A DNA stretch of 64,000 bases from Thiohalomonas denitrificans (GTDB lineage Bacteria > Pseudomonadota > Gammaproteobacteria > Thiohalomonadales > Thiohalomonadaceae), in NCBI RefSeq assembly GCF_900102855.1, contig NZ_FMWD01000002.1:62001-126000 (forward strand). Direction: 5' to 3'. A model generated the notes under the pieces. It was not told where the DNA came from. It made no database searches and was given only the letters and a program-made list of their open reading frames with translations. This document shows positions 1 to 9,488 of the stretch, one piece after another. Position 1 is the stretch's first letter. Every line of letters begins with the position of its first letter. Made by a program: the position numbers and the translations under genes.

Positions 1-472
1 ACGCCACCGCCAGATAGGTCTTGCCGGTGCCTGCCGGCCCCACTCCAAAGTTGATGTCGTGAGTGAGGATGTTCTTGAGATACTTTTTCTGGTTGGGTCC
101 GCGGCCCTTGATCACGCCGCGCTTGGTGCGGATGACAACTTCCTCGACATCATCCTGCTGCTCCAGCATCTCCTCGATACCGGACTCCTGAAGAAACAGG
201 TGAACACGCTGGGGGGTCAGGGTCTCTTCACTCGTAGTGCGGTAAAGCCCCTTGATGACCTCACCGGCCGCACCGACCGATTCCCCCTCGCCGATCACCC
301 GGAAGGTGTTGCCGCGGTTATTCACCTCGACCCCCAGCCGCCGCTCGATTTGCTTCAGGTGTTCATCGAACTGCCCACACAGATTGGCGAGCCGATCGTT
401 GGAGGCGGGTTCCAGGGTGATGTCCAGGCTATCGGGAGTGTCCTTCAAAGGAGTGGAAACCTTGGCTTGCAC
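1..472 (-). CDS. ybeZ: PhoH-like ATPase (YbeZ family), C-terminal part outside the window
   Basis: The translation from the GTG at 472 begins MQAKVSTPLKD and continues into the PhoH signature DINFGVGPAGTGKT. The Walker A motif GPAGTGKT lies near residue 150, just before the window edge. The protein is a cytoplasmic P-loop ATPase of the PhoH/YbeZ type, a family linked to RNA metabolism and ribosome-associated YbeY. It lies directly downstream of miaB on the same strand, the conserved miaB-ybeZ-ybeY order. No stronger start is visible; a GAGAG stretch about 12 bases upstream may serve as a weak ribosome binding site. About half of the protein is missing from the window. Confidence 0.93.
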   Translation of the reverse strand, partial: MQAKVSTPLKDTPDSLDITLEPASNDRLANLCGQFDEHLKQIERRLGVEVNNRGNTFRVIGEGESVGAAGEVIKGLYRTTSEETLTPQRVHLFLQESGIEEMLEQQDDVEEVVIRTKRGVIKGRGPNQKKYLKNILTHDINFGVGPAGTGKTYLAVA

Positions 473-518
473 GAAGCTAATATATCTCTCAAATAAAGGT
501 AGTAGAAGGTGGCCGCGT

Positions 519-1865
519 TCATGTCCAGCCGGCGACGGCCGACCCGCTCGTCTCACCACGCAGGGAATTGGGTAGCGCCTCGGTGATGCGCACGTCGACA
601 AACTGACCGACCAACGAACCATCCCCGGGGAAGTTCACCACCCGATTATTTTCAGTACGCCCGGAGAGCTGGTCGGGGTCCTTGCGGGATGGTCCCTCCA
701 CCAGGATCCGTTGTACCGAGCCCACCATACCACGGCTAATCGCCCGCGCCTGCGTGGTGATCGTCGCCTGCAGGCGGGCCAGACGCGCTTTCTTCACCTC
801 GAGCGGCACATCATCCGGCAAATCCGCCGCCGGCGTTCCCGGCCGTGGGCTGTAGACAAAGCTGAAGGAGTGATCGAAGCCGACCTCCTCAATCAGGCGC
901 ATGGTGGCCTCGAAATCCTCGTCGGTCTCGCCGGGGAAGCCGACGATGAAATCGGATGAAATGGTGATATCCGGCCGCGCCTCGCGCAGCTTGCCGATTT
1001 TGGCCTTGTACTCCAGCGCAGTATGCCCGCGCTTCATCAGCGCCAGAATGCGGTCGGAACCGGACTGTACCGGCAGATGCAGGAAACTGACCAGCTGCGG
1101 CACCTCGGCGTAGGCCTGAATCAGACTGTCCGTGAATTCCACCGGATGGGAGGTGGTGAAACGGATACGTTCGATCCCGTCGACGGCGGCCACGTAGTGA
1201 ATAAGCAGGGCCAGATCAGCCATCTCGCCGTCATGCATCGGCCCGAGGTAAGCATTGACGTTCTGGCCCAGCAGATTCACCTCCCGAACGCCCTGCTGCG
1301 CCAGGGATGCAATTTCGGCGATAACGTCATCGAAGGGGCGGCTGACTTCCTCGCCACGGGTATAGGGGACCACGCAGAAGGTGCAGTATTTCGAGCAACC
1401 CTCCATGATCGAGACAAAGGCGGTCGCGCCTTCAGCGCGCGGCTCCGGCATCCGGTCGAACTTTTCGATCTCCGGGAACGAGACATCCACCACGGCCTGG
1501 TGCTGTTCCCAGACCCGACCCAGCATCTCCGGGAGGCGATGCAGGGTCTGGGGACCGAACACCAGATCCACAAACGGGGCACGGGTACGGATAGCCTCAC
1601 CCTCCTGACTCGCCACGCAGCCTCCAACACCAATCACTACATCGGGCCGCGCCTGCTTGAGCGGTTTCCACTTGCCGAGCGCCGAGAAGACCTTCTCCTG
1701 CGCCTTCTCGCGCACGGAGCAGGTATTGAGCAGCAGCACGTCCGCCTCTTCCGGGGCGTCCACCGGCTCCAGGCCGCACTGGATAGCGAGCACATCGGCA
1801 ATTTTCGCCGAGTCGTACTCGTTCATCTGGCAACCGAAGGTCTTGATGTAGAGTTTGCGGGTCAT
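519..1865 (-). CDS. miaB: tRNA-2-methylthio-N6-dimethylallyladenosine synthase
   Basis: MiaB is a radical-SAM methylthiotransferase that adds the 2-methylthio group to i6A37 of tRNAs reading UNN codons. The 448-residue protein has the N-terminal cluster cysteines C12, C49 and C83 of the UPF0004 domain. The radical-SAM triad C157-x3-C161-x2-C164 is in the motif CSKYCTFC, and a TRAM-type C-terminus follows. The ATG at 1865 starts the canonical [15 protein letters not shown]; the frame stays open for 31 codons upstream but that part matches nothing in the family. The stop is about 45 bases before the phoH start, so the two are probably co-transcribed. Confidence 0.97.
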   Translation of the reverse strand: MTRKLYIKTFGCQMNEYDSAKIADVLAIQCGLEPVDAPEEADVLLLNTCSVREKAQEKVFSALGKWKPLKQARPDVVIGVGGCVASQEGEAIRTRAPFVDLVFGPQTLHRLPEMLGRVWEQHQAVVDVSFPEIEKFDRMPEPRAEGATAFVSIMEGCSKYCTFCVVPYTRGEEVSRPFDDVIAEIASLAQQGVREVNLLGQNVNAYLGPMHDGEMADLALLIHYVAAVDGIERIRFTTSHPVEFTDSLIQAYAEVPQLVSFLHLPVQSGSDRILALMKRGHTALEYKAKIGKLREARPDITISSDFIVGFPGETDEDFEATMRLIEEVGFDHSFSFVYSPRPGTPAADLPDDVPLEVKKARLARLQATITTQARAISRGMVGSVQRILVEGPSRKDPDQLSGRTENNRVVNFPGDGSLVGQFVDVRITEALPNSLRGETSGSAVAGWT

Positions 1866-2030
1866 GGATAACACGTTTGACCGAAAAGGAACCCGATAGT
1901 TTATGGCTGCGGCGGGAAAAAACCAAGTGCGGCATACGGGAAAAGCGATGTCCACCACGCGCGAGCAGGCCGATTTCCTCCCGGACCCGTCCGCCGGTAG
2001 ACTATGCCCTTTACCGTTAGCCGATAGCCG

Positions 2031-4757
2031 ATGCGTTTCGCCTGGATCCCCCTTTTCGTCATCTTGCTGGAAATCGCCAGTAAAGGTCTCGTTGTCGGAC
2101 CTTGGGGCGAGACGGTTCAGCAGCTGGCGGGCGATCTCGGACTCCAGATCACGACCTCACACCTGCCAGGCTCCTTCGTAGACTATCTGCGCACCGGGCA
2201 GAGTGCCGAGGGTTGGCCGCTGTTTGGTAGTCTGCTGGTGATCTTCCTGCTGCTGTTTCGTCTGGGCCGGGGCTTCCTGAATGCCGCGCCCCTGACCGGC
2301 ATCGGTGTACACCTGGCGACAGGCGGCATTTTCGCCCAGGTCATCGACCAGCTCTTCCTGGGGCGGATCCTGCGACTGTTTCAGACCGATGTGAGCGAAC
2401 TCACCATCGCCTTCGGTATCAGCGATATTGCCATTTTTCTAGGGCTATCGCTGCTGGTGTACGGACTGGTCCAGCGCCAGATCACACCCCGGGTTTCGGT
2501 CATCAAGCTCAAGCGCGGCCACGAGCAATACATCGAGTTCGGCGGCTTTCCCCGCGGTATCGACAACGTCCATATCGATGTGCTGCTGAGTCCCCTGTTC
2601 ATGCGCACGGTGCACGCACTGACGGCGGATCTGGTGCCGCGGTACCGCAAGGAGTCCCGGCACGGTCGAAGTCTGCTTACCCGTCACCAGTTACGGAGCC
2701 TGACCGAGGCCTACGTACCAATGGTGCAGGCGGCGCTGGTGCGGATCTCCAAATCCAGGCAGCCGGCAGAGCTGAACCTGCTCTATACGGCGATCATCAA
2801 GCTGATCCAGCAACAGATCCATGCGGCCATCGATCACTCCCTTTCACAACTCGGCCGGCCAGGCTCGATCACCTTATCTTCCGATGGGGCAGCGGCCAGC
2901 GCCCGGCAGTACCAGCACCTCTATTTCCAGGTCTGCCATTGCCTGTTCAGTGCACTGTCCCGCATCGAAACAGAGAAGCTGGCGGAGCTTCGCCTCTCCC
3001 TGTTCGGCAGTTCCCGGCTGCTGTTGGTCGAGGCGTTCAATGCACCACTGCTGCAGGCGGTATCCCCGAACGATGATGAAGTGATGGTGCGGTACTACCT
3101 GCTGTTGGCGCACCTCGACAGCGAACCAAACAGCTTTGCCCGAATCGATAGCGTGCTCGGCCCGGTCTTCGAACCCAACAGCGCGGCACTGCCCGCGCTG
3201 GAGCCGGGGGTCGATACCGCAGGCGAGCCGAATGACGACAAGGCGGGGGCCTCCTGTCGAGAATATCAGCGTGCCCTCAATCGACCTTCGGTCCTCATGC
3301 AGCCACTGAATATCACCGCACTACTGGACGTGCGCTGGACCAGGGATCAGATATACCAGGCGCGGCAGGCCAAAAAGAAACATCGGGCACGCAGCTTGCG
3401 CCGCCAGATCCGGCACCAGCGCCTCAACCTGGCGCTGCTGCGCAATGCACTCGAGCAGAACCAACTGTTGACCACCATCCTCGCCGCCTACGAAGCCGCC
3501 AAACTCACCGATGAGGGTCAGGCGAATCCCACCATTCTGCACAAGACACTGGATCACCCGGGCGGCCTTTCTGCAATCCGGAAGCGGCTGAGAACCACCC
3601 CGGGACTCCCCCCGTTCCGGCAACTGGCGCGCTCGTATCTGCAGATCAGGCGCAAGGCGCGGGGGGACGTCACCGACACACTGCTTCGTTTCATGCGTGA
3701 TTTCTCCGCCTACCGTCGGGACCTGAAACTGTTTCATGACGTTCAGCAGGCCGCGGCCCAGGTACATTTGCTCACCGAGGAGAAGGACATCCGCACGTCC
3801 CGATCGAACCGGAGCCTGCACGAATTCCTGGCGCCGTCGGAGATAGAGGATCAGAAAGCGGAGATCGTCAGCCACGCCATTCTCAAGGCCGACGTGCGCG
3901 GCTCTACCCGGATCACCGAGGAATTGACCCGGAAGAGGCTCAATCCCGCCACCCACTTCAGCCGCCACTTCTTCGATCCGGTCAACAAGGTGGTTCAGCG
4001 GTATGGAGCGGAAAAAGTGTTCATTGAGGGCGATGCAGTAATCCTGGTCTTCAACGAGTGGGATACACCGCACGGCGAGCATCTGGCCGTAAGCCGCGCC
4101 TGCGGTATGGCCGTGGAGATGCTGCACATTCTCGAACACCAGAACAAACTGCTGGCCGGCCACGGCTTGCCACAACTGGAACTGGGGATCGGCATTTCGT
4201 TCACTGACACACCGCCCCGATATCTGTTCGATGGAGATACCCGCATCACCATATCACCGGCAATCAACCGTGCCGACCGCCTTTCTGCCTGCGCCTGGGC
4301 ACTGCGCGAGTGGTACGGCGATACGGTATTGTCCACCACCCATGCCGCCGTCTACGAACCCTCTCCGAATGCGCTGAAGGTCGGCCAGAAGGAGGCCACC
4401 GACCTGGTCTACAATCTCAACGGGATCATTCTGGAACCATCGGCTTTCAGGAAACTGACCCGGGAACTGAGACTTCGCCCCATCGAGAACCCGATTCTCG
4501 AGTATCCCGGGAGCAAACTGCACACCGCGCGTTTCCCTGACCGGGAAGGGAGCAGTCACACGCTGATCATTCGCGAAGCGCCGGTCCAGATCTACGATCC
4601 GGAGCATCAGCCCTTCGATGCACCTTTTGCGGAGAGCCGTCGTTTCTATGAAGTGGTCTACGATGGGCGCATTGTCCAACAGCTGTCCACGCAGCTGTCT
4701 CGTGCCGCTGGTTCCCGGAATCCCTCGTTACCGGCGACCGGGACCATCAAACAGTAA
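2031..4757 (+). CDS. Membrane protein: LspA-like N-terminus fused to a class III nucleotidyl cyclase-like domain
   Basis: This 908-residue protein has hydrophobic segments at about residues 4-22, 64-80, 90-105 and 128-148, then a long helical soluble region. Residues 1-150 resemble signal peptidase II. They have a LEIASK segment near the start, a TGG...VIDQ segment with D106, and FGISDIAI with D132; the two Asp align with the LspA catalytic pair, while the usual Asn of each motif is lost. Residues 615-760 look like a class III cyclase homology domain: metal-binding D621 (ADVRGST) and D668 (IEGDAV), then N746 and R750 of the NxxxR transition-state motif. The purine-specifying Lys/Glu position is Phe, so substrate and activity are open. 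I found no known name for this architecture. It is transcribed divergently from miaB. Confidence 0.72.
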   Translation: MRFAWIPLFVILLEIASKGLVVGPWGETVQQLAGDLGLQITTSHLPGSFVDYLRTGQSAEGWPLFGSLLVIFLLLFRLGRGFLNAAPLTGIGVHLATGGIFAQVIDQLFLGRILRLFQTDVSELTIAFGISDIAIFLGLSLLVYGLVQRQITPRVSVIKLKRGHEQYIEFGGFPRGIDNVHIDVLLSPLFMRTVHALTADLVPRYRKESRHGRSLLTRHQLRSLTEAYVPMVQAALVRISKSRQPAELNLLYTAIIKLIQQQIHAAIDHSLSQLGRPGSITLSSDGAAASARQYQHLYFQVCHCLFSALSRIETEKLAELRLSLFGSSRLLLVEAFNAPLLQAVSPNDDEVMVRYYLLLAHLDSEPNSFARIDSVLGPVFEPNSAALPALEPGVDTAGEPNDDKAGASCREYQRALNRPSVLMQPLNITALLDVRWTRDQIYQARQAKKKHRARSLRRQIRHQRLNLALLRNALEQNQLLTTILAAYEAAKLTDEGQANPTILHKTLDHPGGLSAIRKRLRTTPGLPPFRQLARSYLQIRRKARGDVTDTLLRFMRDFSAYRRDLKLFHDVQQAAAQVHLLTEEKDIRTSRSNRSLHEFLAPSEIEDQKAEIVSHAILKADVRGSTRITEELTRKRLNPATHFSRHFFDPVNKVVQRYGAEKVFIEGDAVILVFNEWDTPHGEHLAVSRACGMAVEMLHILEHQNKLLAGHGLPQLELGIGISFTDTPPRYLFDGDTRITISPAINRADRLSACAWALREWYGDTVLSTTHAAVYEPSPNALKVGQKEATDLVYNLNGIILEPSAFRKLTRELRLRPIENPILEYPGSKLHTARFPDREGSSHTLIIREAPVQIYDPEHQPFDAPFAESRRFYEVVYDGRIVQQLSTQLSRAAGSRNPSLPATGTIKQ

Positions 4758-4768
4758 CGTCCACCTCT

Positions 4769-4777
4769 GATATACTT
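4769..4777 (+). promoter_or_regulatory. Possible extended -10 promoter for the Sel1 gene
   Basis: TGATATACT matches the extended -10 form TGnTATAAT and lies 28 bases upstream of the Sel1-repeat start. No good -35 box is present, as is common for extended -10 promoters. The site is in the short gap after the cyclase-like gene. Confidence 0.35.
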
Positions 4778-4804
4778 GATGTTTTCAATCGGAAATAGAA
4801 CGGC

Positions 4805-5434
4805 ATGAGTACCAGTCAAAACCTGCAGACCATTCTCGAAGGTTTCAAGAAAGATCAGCTCCCGGACATCGAAGCCCGTGCTGAAAAGGGCGATGCACAG
4901 GCCCAGTTCACGCTCGGCGTGCTCTACGCCAATGGGCGCGGTGTCAAACCGAACCCCGGAAAGGCGGTGGAATGGCTCTCCAGCGCGGCCAAACAGGATA
5001 TCGGCGAGGCCATGACCCTGCTCGGCTGGATGTATGCCAATGGCCACGGCGTGGCCAGCAGCGCCAGCAAGGCCCGCAAATACTTCCAGGAAGCCGCCAG
5101 GAGAGGGGATTCGGATGCCAAGTGCTCGCTGGCCGAACTGCTCATCGAAGGCGCGCACCCGGGCACTCCCGCAGTTTCCGAGGCACTCGGGCTATATGAA
5201 AACGCCGCCAACCAGGGTCATCCCAAGGCCCAGTACATGCTCGGCAAACTGCTTTCGGAGGGAAACCTGGTTGCCGAAGATACCGAAGCGGCGTTCCAGT
5301 GGCTCACCCTGGCGGTGATGAATGGCAGCGAACCGGCACAGAGAGAGTTGCAGATGCTTACCGCCCGACTCGATCAGGCCGAGGTCGAGGCCTACAAAAA
5401 GAGCATGATGGAGCGCATGAAAGCGAGCCACTGA
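4805..5434 (+). CDS. Sel1-repeat (TPR-like) protein
   Basis: A 209-residue protein made largely of Sel1-like repeats, seen as recurring A-x-LG-x-hY-x-G-x-G-V units at residues 35-70, 71-106, 107-145 and 146-180. Such alpha-solenoids act as adaptor or scaffold surfaces in protein complexes. There is no signal peptide, so it is probably cytoplasmic. The stop codon overlaps the next start in TGATG, which indicates translational coupling to the downstream six-cysteine protein. The specific partner is not predictable from sequence. Confidence 0.85.
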   Translation: MSTSQNLQTILEGFKKDQLPDIEARAEKGDAQAQFTLGVLYANGRGVKPNPGKAVEWLSSAAKQDIGEAMTLLGWMYANGHGVASSASKARKYFQEAARRGDSDAKCSLAELLIEGAHPGTPAVSEALGLYENAANQGHPKAQYMLGKLLSEGNLVAEDTEAAFQWLTLAVMNGSEPAQRELQMLTARLDQAEVEAYKKSMMERMKASH

Positions 5435-5874
5435 TGGACGAACACGAGTTCAAAAAGGTCCACGACGAAGTCAATGACCGTCCGTGTGTGTTCGCCAAAG
5501 CGGTCCTGCGGGGCTGCGCCGCCTGCTCTCGCTCCGAAAAGGTGCTCATCGCTGAACGTGAAGCGATCGCCTGCCAGTCCCCCGGGGGGCATCAGCGCTG
5601 CAGTGATCTGGTAGCGCACCTGCGGGAGAACGCCCTCTTTGCCCTTCACCTGAGGCAGCTCGACGGGCCGCTGCCCCACGGCAAGGAGATGAAGGTGGAG
5701 TGCGGCGGTTTGCTCGGCCTCAATTCGGTGGCCGAAGGCGCAGACGCCGAACACGTGGAGGATATCGATGCTCTGGTCGGGGAGAGCCTCACGCGCTGGC
5801 ACGGCTTCGAACAGCTCCCCTACTCCCGAATCAGCCAGTGGGTGGTGAAGTACCAGAGCCGCCGCAGGCGCTAG
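5434..5874 (+). CDS. Conserved small protein with six cysteines, function unknown
   Basis: The 146-residue protein starts at an ATG overlapping the Sel1 stop codon. Cysteines are at 18, 28, 31, 47, 56 and 90, including the pair C28-A-A-C31, followed by a charged segment and a basic tail QSRRRR. The pattern could bind a metal or iron-sulfur cluster but matches no family I can name. It sits between the Sel1-repeat gene and polyphosphate:AMP phosphotransferase, 47 bases before the latter, so the three genes probably form an operon. The open frame extends upstream inside the Sel1 gene, but the coupled ATG is the likely start. Confidence 0.75.
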   Translation: MDEHEFKKVHDEVNDRPCVFAKAVLRGCAACSRSEKVLIAEREAIACQSPGGHQRCSDLVAHLRENALFALHLRQLDGPLPHGKEMKVECGGLLGLNSVAEGADAEHVEDIDALVGESLTRWHGFEQLPYSRISQWVVKYQSRRRR

Positions 5875-5921
5875 GCAAGCTGCCAGATCTGCACATCGAC
5901 CCGAAACGGGGGCCCTGTCCG

Positions 5922-7397
5922 ATGACCCAATTCGGTACCAGGATCACGAAAAGCGTATTCAAGTGCTGTAGCCCAAAGCTGCGCATCGGTCTGCTGCAGG
6001 CCCAGCAGGCGGTACGGGAGGCGGGTGTTCCGGTATTGATCCTGGTCTCCGGCGTCGACGGCGCCGGCAAGGGCGACACCGTCAATGTACTGAATGAGTG
6101 GATGGACCCGCGCGATCTGCGCACTTTCGCCTTCGGCGAGAAGAGCGACGAGGAGCGGGATCGGCCCGAATACTGGCGATACTGGCGTGCCCTTCCCCAA
6201 AAGGGCAGCATCGGGCTCTACGTCGGTTCCTGGTACAGCGATCCCATCGCGCACAGGGTCAAGGGTGACATCACCGATGCCGCCCTTGGCGCCCGGCTTG
6301 CCCGCATCAGGGGCTTTGAAAAGACCCTGGCCGATGACGGCGCCCTGATTATCAAGTTCTGGCTGCACCTGTCGAAAAAGGACCAGAAGAAGCGCCTGAA
6401 AACGCTGGAATCGCACCCGGACACCGCCTGGCGGGTTACCAGACAGGACAAGGAGCACCTCAAGCTCTACGACCGCTTCTACTCCATCGCCGAACATGTT
6501 CTCCACGAGACCAGCACAGATGAGGCTCCCTGGACGCTGGTCGAGGGGGCCGATGAGCGCTACCGACGTCTGCGGGTCGGCGAGCACATCCTCGACCGAA
6601 TCGAACAGCACCTGGCAAGCCACCGGCACTCGAAGTCCCCGCCGGTGGAACAGCCGCATCACCGACCTGTGGCCTCCAGTGCACACAACCGGCTGGATCA
6701 GCTGCAACTGAACAAACACCTCCCCAAGAAGACCTACAAGGCGGAGCTGCAGAGATATCAAGGCCTTCTGGGCCGCCTGACCAGGGCCGCCAGAGAGAAG
6801 CGGGTCTCCTCGATTCTGGTGTTCGAGGGCTGGGATGCCGGTGGCAAAGGGGGCGTCATCCGCCGTATGGTGAAACCCATGGATGCGCGCAACTACCGGG
6901 TCATATCGGTCGGAGCCCCCAGCGACGAAGAGCGTGCCCGTCACTATCTGTGGCGCTTCTGGCAGCACATTCCCCGTGCCGGCGCCGTCACCATCTATGA
7001 CCGAAGCTGGTATGGCCGGGTGCTGGTGGAACGCATCGAAGGGTTTGCACAGCGCGACGAGTGGATGCGCGCCTACGCGGAGATCAATGACTTCGAGGAG
7101 CAGCTTGCCGAGTTCGGAACGGTCATCGTCAAGTACTGGTTGCACATCAGCAAGGAGGAGCAGTGGCACCGCTTCCAGAAGCGGGAAAAGGTGGCGTGGA
7201 AGCAATACAAGATCACCGAAGAGGATTACCGCAACCGGGAAAAATGGGACGCCTACACACATGCCGTGGCCGACATGGTGGAGCGGACCAGCACCACCTA
7301 CGCCCCCTGGACTCTCGTCGAGGGCAACAACAAACGCTATGCCCGTATCAAGGCCCTCAGGTTGTACTGCGAACGGCTGGAGAAGGCACTCGATTGA
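5922..7397 (+). CDS. pap: Polyphosphate:AMP phosphotransferase (two-domain PPK2)
   Basis: PAP transfers phosphate from polyphosphate to AMP, giving ADP. The 491-residue protein has two tandem PPK2 domains, each with a Walker A motif: GVDGAGKGDT at residues 44-53 and GWDAGGKGGV near residue 303. Length and tandem layout match class II PPK2 enzymes. The chosen ATG starts MTQFGTRITKSV; the open frame runs further upstream but overlaps the preceding gene. Together with Ppk1 and Ppx at 33-37 kb it points to active polyphosphate metabolism. Confidence 0.95.
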   Translation: MTQFGTRITKSVFKCCSPKLRIGLLQAQQAVREAGVPVLILVSGVDGAGKGDTVNVLNEWMDPRDLRTFAFGEKSDEERDRPEYWRYWRALPQKGSIGLYVGSWYSDPIAHRVKGDITDAALGARLARIRGFEKTLADDGALIIKFWLHLSKKDQKKRLKTLESHPDTAWRVTRQDKEHLKLYDRFYSIAEHVLHETSTDEAPWTLVEGADERYRRLRVGEHILDRIEQHLASHRHSKSPPVEQPHHRPVASSAHNRLDQLQLNKHLPKKTYKAELQRYQGLLGRLTRAAREKRVSSILVFEGWDAGGKGGVIRRMVKPMDARNYRVISVGAPSDEERARHYLWRFWQHIPRAGAVTIYDRSWYGRVLVERIEGFAQRDEWMRAYAEINDFEEQLAEFGTVIVKYWLHISKEEQWHRFQKREKVAWKQYKITEEDYRNREKWDAYTHAVADMVERTSTTYAPWTLVEGNNKRYARIKALRLYCERLEKALD

Positions 7398-7407
7398 GGG
7401 ATTTGGT

Positions 7408-7522
7408 TAACCACAGAGTTCACAGAGAACATAGGGCGAAAAGGGACTGGAGCAGACCTTTACAACCAGCGGACTCCGCAATCCCAGCCCAACGATTTCA
7501 AACCTCTGTGCTCTCTGTGGCT
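7408..7522. repeat. Inverted pair of CACAGAG-type iterated repeats
   Basis: The left arm at 7408-7430 reads AACCACAGAGTTCACAGAG and the right arm at 7502-7522 is its approximate reverse complement (CTCTGTGCTCTCTGTGG). Each arm consists of repeats of a CACAGAG word. The pair lies between the convergent ends of pap and the thioredoxin gene and could fold into a long hairpin. Relatives occur at 24.0, 49.9 and 52.1 kb. Confidence 0.75.
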
Positions 7523-8057
7523 ATTTAAACAGGTCGGCCAGCATCAGCCGCAGGCGCAGACCCGCACCGGTGGTGTAGCCACGGGCGACAAAAGCCACCT
7601 CGCCCTCACTGTCCAGGATGAAAAAAGCGGGAACGCCCGTGACACCGTAATCGCGGGAGAGCTTGCCTTCGGGATCGGCGATGGCCGGAAAGCTGACGCC
7701 CGCCTCGTCCATGTGGTCCCGGACCGCATCGGCCCCACCCGATTGCATGGCTACCGTGATCACGGGGTACTCCTCGGCCAGGGCATCGATGGTACCTTTT
7801 TCGATGTTGCACACGGGGCACCAGGTGGCCCAGAAATAGACCATCGAGGGCTGGCCCTGAAGCTGGCGCAGATCGAACGACTCACCCGTTACTGTCCGGG
7901 CGCTGAACACCGGAGCGGTGCCGCGCGCAGCATCACGGGTCAGGAACCACTCGGCAGCCAGGGCAATAACGAGCAACAGCAACAATTCCCCCAGAAGGCG
8001 CGGGCCGCGTCTCTTGAGCCAACCGCCCAACCTGTGTGCACGGATCATTTCTTTCAT
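7521..8057 (-). CDS. TlpA/ScsD-like membrane-anchored thioredoxin
   Basis: The 178-residue protein has one N-terminal membrane segment (about residues 15-33) and a periplasmic thioredoxin fold with the redox motif W-C-P-V-C and a downstream cis-Pro region (GVPAFF). It is expected to reduce or oxidise periplasmic disulfides. The start at the ATG 8057 is preferred because GAAGCGG lies about nine bases upstream; a TTG at 8078 would add seven residues. It is downstream of the sensor kinase on the same strand, with a 111-base gap, so it may belong to the envelope-stress block. Confidence 0.87.
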   Translation of the reverse strand: MKEMIRAHRLGGWLKRRGPRLLGELLLLLVIALAAEWFLTRDAARGTAPVFSARTVTGESFDLRQLQGQPSMVYFWATWCPVCNIEKGTIDALAEEYPVITVAMQSGGADAVRDHMDEAGVSFPAIADPEGKLSRDYGVTGVPAFFILDSEGEVAFVARGYTTGAGLRLRLMLADLFK

Positions 8058-8168
8058 CGAATTACCGCTTCGTCGCAATGCAGCGCACGTTCATTCCCGC
8101 CCATGGAATTCCCTGGCCGGTCGGGGATTATTCTCTTACGCCCCGTGGAAAAAGAGTGGCGAACCCAG

Positions 8169-9488
8169 CTAGTGAACAGGGACTGTTGAAGCAAGTGGGA
8201 GCGAGATGCGGACGCGCAGCCCGCCACCTTCGACGTTCTCCGCGAGAATCCCGCCGCCATGGGCCTCGACGGCGCGGCGACTGATGGCCAGCCCCAATCC
8301 GTAACCCCCACTCTTCCGATCGCGGGCTTCGCCGACCCGGGCGAACGGACGGAAGAGCTTGGCCAGTTCCTCCTCGGGAACGCCGGGGCCGTGGTCCCGT
8401 ACCTCAACCAGCGCGCTTTCGCCCTCTCGCCCCAGTGTGACGGTGACCTCGCTGTCCTCCACGGTGTGACGCACGGCATTGCGGATCACGTTCTCGACCG
8501 CCGAACGCAGGAGAACCGCATCACCAAAGACAACCAGCTTCTCACCACCCTCGAAACGTACCGTCCGCCCCTTGGCCTGCGCCTCGAAGTCGGCATCGGT
8601 GGCGACCTGCCTGACCAGGTCCCCAAGCGACAGCTTCCGCTGCTCCAGCTGCCCCTGACCCGACTCAAGACGCGCCAGCGAGAGCACATCCGCGATCAGC
8701 CGCTCCAGCTCATCCGCCTCCTTGCCGATGCGCACCAGCGCCTTGTCGCGGGCCTCATCCCGTTCCGCCAGCTCCAGAGCAATACGCAGCCGCGCCAGCG
8801 GTGAACGCAATTCATGGGAGACGTCGCGAAGCAGGCGTTGCTGCCCCTTCAGCAGGTCACGTAACCGGTCCGCCATCAGATCAAAGTCACGCGAAAGGGC
8901 TGCTACTTCATCCCTGCCGTGGTGCCCGACCCGCGCGTTCAGATCCCCCGCAGCCAACGCCTGGGCCGCCTGCCGCAGCCGGCGCAGACGGCGCGTAAGA
9001 AGGCTTGCCAGCCCGAAGCTGACAAGGCCGGTAATGAGAATGGCGATGGGGAAACGTGTCCAGACCGGCAGAATGCGGAGGTGCCCCGCTGCCACTTCGT
9101 TGACCAGATAGAGCGGCGGCGACGTATCGGGCAGAGCCGCCACGACCAGCACATGGGCGGATGATACTGCGTGTGTGCCCGACTCCATGGGACGTGGCAA
9201 CCAGCGCGCCAGACGACGCGGCAGCGGCTGGCGCAGGACCGGTTGCCCTTCGGCATCCACCAGTACCGGTTGCGATCCAGGCTGCAGATTGTGGAGCCAG
9301 CGGGCCACTGCGCGACGGCCACCCGTCTCCCAGAGGGCTGATGCACTGACCGCCTGACCGGCAAGGCGCTGTTCGGTCTCCGCAACGACCTCACTGCCGA
9401 ACAGCCGCGCCAAAGCGAACAGCGTGATACCCAGCAGCACGGCGGCCAGCCAGAACGCCAGAAAGATCTTGGTAAACAGTGACCCCAT
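8169..9488 (-). CDS. CpxA-like sensor histidine kinase
   Basis: A 439-residue inner-membrane kinase. TM1 is at residues 8-29, a periplasmic sensor region follows to about 142, TM2 is at 146-165, then a HAMP region. The H box has H225 in DVSHELRSP, and the N box (ENVIRNAVRHT) and G boxes (DHGPGVPEEE, GGYGLGLAIS) follow. The start codon overlaps the regulator stop as TGATG, so the pair is translationally coupled. Overall organisation and the adjacent Spy/CpxP-like gene suggest a Cpx-type envelope-stress sensor, but orthology to CpxA is inferred. Confidence 0.9.
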   Translation of the reverse strand: MGSLFTKIFLAFWLAAVLLGITLFALARLFGSEVVAETEQRLAGQAVSASALWETGGRRAVARWLHNLQPGSQPVLVDAEGQPVLRQPLPRRLARWLPRPMESGTHAVSSAHVLVVAALPDTSPPLYLVNEVAAGHLRILPVWTRFPIAILITGLVSFGLASLLTRRLRRLRQAAQALAAGDLNARVGHHGRDEVAALSRDFDLMADRLRDLLKGQQRLLRDVSHELRSPLARLRIALELAERDEARDKALVRIGKEADELERLIADVLSLARLESGQGQLEQRKLSLGDLVRQVATDADFEAQAKGRTVRFEGGEKLVVFGDAVLLRSAVENVIRNAVRHTVEDSEVTVTLGREGESALVEVRDHGPGVPEEELAKLFRPFARVGEARDRKSGGYGLGLAISRRAVEAHGGGILAENVEGGGLRVRISLPLASTVPVH

